Assembly: GCA_037447655.1 (NCBI GenBank)
Contig: JBBHKE010000140.1
Span: 133,366 to 175,662 of the forward strand
Direction of reading: 5' to 3'
DNA length: 42,297 nucleotides
Origin: Zygnema cylindricum
Taxonomy: Eukaryota > Streptophyta > Zygnematophyceae > Zygnematales > Zygnemataceae
Shown one piece after another: positions 40,142 through 42,297 of this stretch. The position numbers and the translations under genes were made by a program. The notes below the pieces were generated by a model. That model was not told the DNA's origin and ran no database searches. It saw nothing but the letters and a program-made list of their open reading frames with translations. Within the stretch, counting starts at the first letter, position 1; each line of letters opens with the position of its first letter.

Positions 40142-40621
40142 CTACAAAGACACCTGTCCAAATCTTCTTGACAAATATCTTTCTATTCCGTACTGGGACG
40201 TGGACAAAGGGTTTTCTTCCAAAAACTTTAAAATATTTGTAATTTGGTTTGACCTAGCTTCTTCAGGTGTAATATCTTTTAGAGAAGTACTTAGAGAATG
40301 GTTTTTCAAATAAAGTGCAGTAAGGATAGCTTCAACCCATAAGTTTTGATTCAGTTTTGCACTATGTACAAAACAATGTGCATTCTCAGCCAAAGTTCGG
40401 TTAAGTCTTTCTGATAGTGTGTTTTTTTGCGAACTATAAGCTGCAATGAATTCTTGTTGTATCCCCCAAATTTTGCAGTTTTCGTTAAAAGCATTGGAGG
40501 TATATTTCCCCGTTTTATTTGACCTTAAAAATTGGATCCGTTCACCTTCTTGATTTTCTACCATGGTTTTGAACTCTTTTAATTTCTCAAGGGCTTCACT
40601 CTTAGATTTCATAAAATACAC
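40142..40621 (-). pseudogene. CopF integrase core, catalytic site degraded
   Basis: A 159-residue frame. MYFMKSKSEALEKLKEFK and LSERLNRTLAENAHCFVHSA are clear copia integrase motifs. The second catalytic motif reads LRSNKTGKYTS, where SDNGGEYTS is normal, so the Asp is Asn. The third, SQKNTLSER, keeps the Glu. The upstream part (40621-40900) with the zinc domain is in broken frames. Confidence 0.85.
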
Positions 40622-41170
40622 CCATAGTTTTCTAGTGCACTAATCCTTAAATGTGATGAAAAATTTAGAATCTCCAGGACTTAAAGTTTGAGGACAGCTC
40701 AAGTCAAAATCAGTAAGCTCCATCTTCCTTCTATGTTTGGGTTCATCATCTTTGGAAAAAGAAAGTCTTCTTTGCTTACCTTGAGCACATCCTTCACACA
40801 CTTTAAGGTTGTCTTTGGCGTTGACATCCTCAAGTTCTCTGACTATCTTCTTTTCGATGAGTCGTTTGAGATTTTGCTTTCCAACATGCCCAAATCCTTA
40901 ATGCCATAACTCCAAAGTTTGTGATTCTTTGCTTAAATTCATCTGTGCATCTTCTTCATCCAAACGTAGAACAAAAAGATTCCCTTTCAGATATCTAAGA
41001 ACGAGTAGCTTTCCCTCACTTCTAATTTCACACCTTTTATTTTTAATTTTCTCAAATTCGACTTTTAGTCCACTCCTCATTGCATGTACAACACTGAAAA
41101 GGTTATGGTTTATACTTGGTAAGTATAAAAGTTCTTTTAGATGGCCTTCATGGCTACCATTAGCAAAGTA
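40622..41170 (-). pseudogene. CopF pre-integrase region
   Basis: Frame 41080-40898 (MRSGLKVEFEKIKNKRCEI, LLVLRYLKGNLFVL, ELWH) corresponds to the gag-pre-integrase segment leading to the WH(K)RxGH motif. It is followed in another frame by CEGCAQGKQRRLSF-like codons near 40770-40800. The domain is recognisable but broken. Confidence 0.7.
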
Positions 41171-41380
41171 TTACTGTGACTTAACCTCGCCTATTAAGCT
41201 GGTTTCTAGAATCTTATCATCTGGCATTATGATCCGTCGACGACTCGATAATGCTGTGAGAGAAGAATAAATAGACTTATCATTACACATATGTTGGGAC
41301 GCTCCAAAGACTATAATCCATTTGTTTTTTTTAGCATTTGACTGCGTGAGAAAAAGTTTAGTCGCATCTTGAATGTTCAT
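41171..41380 (-). pseudogene. CopF aspartic protease, catalytic Asp lost
   Basis: A 69-residue frame with WIIVFGASQHMCNDKSIYSS. The normal motif is W-x-x-DSGAS-x-HMC; here VFGAS replaces DSGAS, so the protease would be inactive. Downstream are the IMPDDKILET and IGEV strands. Confidence 0.8.
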
Positions 41381-41640
41381 GGCAAATGATTGTTTGATAT
41401 GTTTGTTTTTGTCTTTGCTACAACAAACTGAAAATTTATGACATGGTTTTCCAAAACTATACCAAACAATCTTTTTCTTGAAGTTTCTAGTCTCTTTCTT
41501 TTTGAATCTACAGCCAAAAGTTTGATGATTGGTTTTGCCACATATAGCACAAGCAATTACTGACTCATTGTATTTTACTGAATGTTTGCCTTTAACATAA
41601 AGAGCTACATTTAAAAGTCGTGATCATCATAGCATACTCT
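41381..41640 (-). pseudogene. CopF gag zinc-knuckle region, broken
   Basis: On the minus strand a knuckle-like ACAICGKTNHQTFGCRFKK can be followed near 41500-41555 (C-x2-C-x4-H-x4-C), after a lysine-rich stretch. Frames before and after contain stops. Confidence 0.6.
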
Positions 41641-41683
41641 GATGGCAATGACCTTAACAGTGTGAGATTCAAATCATTATATT

Positions 41684-41908
41684 TTAGTTTTGTGCGGACT
41701 GCGGCTCTTTTAGTCTATTGTTATAGGTTTTCATTGTATCTCCACTCTCCATACTAAAGTCTAGCAATTTGTTCTTTAATTGCATAATATTGGACAAATT
41801 AGTACGCTTATGTACAATCCTTAAATTATCCCACATAGCCTTAAGATTATCCAATTCAACTATGTGGAAATGCTGACTGTCTTCCACTACTAGAAAAATG
41901 TCTTCCAC
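41684..41908 (-). pseudogene. gag: CopF gag capsid (UBN2) fragment
   Basis: A 74-residue frame with LKAMWDNLRIVHKRTNLSNI, MQLKNKLLDFSMESGDTMK and YNNRL, a typical UBN2 copia capsid. A short duplication, GTCTTCCACTACTAGAAA, occurs at 41879-41916 just upstream and truncates the frame. The amino-terminal part to about 42100 is frameshifted. Confidence 0.8.
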
Positions 41909-42104
41909 TACTAGAAATATTAATGGCTGTGCCTCTTCTTCCTTTTTATTATATCTTACTGTCGTTTTGGCTTCAGTTGGTTTATGTTCATTGCCTGCTA
42001 CAACACCCTAGTAATTCTTAAATTTTAGAATTCAGGTAATCTTAGCTTTCCATAGTAAATAATTACTACCATTAAATTTTTGGATGTTTGTAATTTTACC
42101 TAAA

Positions 42105-42116
42105 GCTCCGATACCA
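42105..42116 (-). other. CopF primer-binding site (initiator tRNA-Met)
   Basis: On the element strand TGGTATCGGAGC lies directly after the LTR end ..CTCAACA. It matches TGGTATCAGAGC, complementary to the 3' end of plant initiator tRNA-Met, at 11 of 12 positions. Confidence 0.85.
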
Positions 42117-42297
42117 TGTTGAGATTCAAAAAAAGTGGCCATAAGATCGTCCAATTACAAGACAAGAAGCTAAGGAAAACAATTCTCTATATAAAAAAGC
42201 AAAGCTTAATAATTGAACAACAAAAAAGATAAATTACACAACAAAATAAGCACTTAGTGCTAAAATTGCAGCAAAGAAAAATTGGAGAGAATCATTC
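42117..42297 (-). repeat. CopF 5' LTR, partial
   Basis: It starts TGTTGAGATTC on the plus strand, which is the ..CA end of the LTR on the element strand, next to the primer-binding site. It continues beyond the window. AT-rich; no TATA box is visible in the part present. Confidence 0.8.

Larger units (their letters stand above)
39746..42297 (-). mobile_element. CopF: copia element of another lineage, RT missing, runs off the window
   Basis: Reading right to left: an LTR from 42117 to beyond the window, primer-binding site, gag, zinc-knuckle region, protease, integrase, linker. The sequence then meets the CopE LTR, without RT or a 3' LTR. It is heavily mutated throughout and its proteins are unlike those of CopA-CopE. 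Confidence 0.85.

Noticed and set aside
1-42297. Host protein-coding gene or endogenous pararetrovirus
   Set aside because: All frames with recognisable motifs belong to copia or gypsy polyproteins flanked by LTRs. No movement protein, coat protein of viral type, or intron-bearing host gene was seen.

Overview
The window looks like nuclear DNA of a land plant with a large, transposon-rich genome. Nearly every recognisable coding stretch belongs to a Ty1/copia or Ty3/gypsy LTR retrotransposon, most copies are broken by stops and frameshifts, and many are inserted inside one another. I found no host protein gene, rRNA gene, intact tRNA gene or CRISPR array. I cannot name the species. The mix of several copia families with a gypsy element ending in a PHD-type zinc finger fits plants generally, and I have no evidence to choose between seed plants, ferns and lycophytes.

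Layout. Bases 1-3268 are AT-rich non-coding DNA holding short inverted-repeat elements: a 202-bp element with CACCGC ends flanked by TA, and members of a family with GGGTG..CATTAG ends flanked by TTA. From 3269 to about 32064 there is a nest whose oldest layer is a minus-strand gypsy element (here GypX). Its 3' LTR is split by a plus-strand copia element (CopA, 4352-8996, target duplication CCACT). Its reverse transcriptase is split by a minus-strand copia element (CopC, 12444-27939, target duplication GCAAA). The left LTR of CopC is split by another minus-strand copia element (CopB, 13112-19550, target duplication AATAG). The right LTR of CopC still shows the unoccupied site. Inside CopC, a 2.28-kb non-coding segment carrying a 1.43-kb near-palindrome is flanked by a 1.3-kb direct duplication of the integrase/RT region. 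GypX is cut in its protease region at 30057 by the LTR of a second, diverged gypsy element (GypY), which is itself interrupted at 32064 by copia element CopD.

From 32065 rightward lie three more minus-strand copia elements. CopD has an LTR plus a complete 508-residue RT-RNase H reading frame, the best preserved coding region here. CopE is related but more decayed, is fused to CopD at about 35400, and carries a 371-bp tandem duplication of its RT start. CopF is from a different lineage, lacks RT, has a clear initiator-tRNA-Met primer-binding site at 42105-42116, and its LTR runs off the window.

How it works together: each element once encoded Gag (capsid, zinc knuckle), aspartic protease, integrase and RT-RNase H. 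In this window no single copy looks autonomous. CopA lacks RT altogether, CopC has lost the RT catalytic centre, CopB has several frameshifts, GypX has Asp-to-Asn and Glu-to-Lys changes at catalytic sites, and CopE has a damaged protease. The points of most interest are the repeated head-to-head architecture of the GGGTG inverted-repeat elements at two loci, the large duplication around one of them, the PHD finger at the gypsy pol end, and a tRNA-like segment carried antisense in the LTRs of four copia copies.
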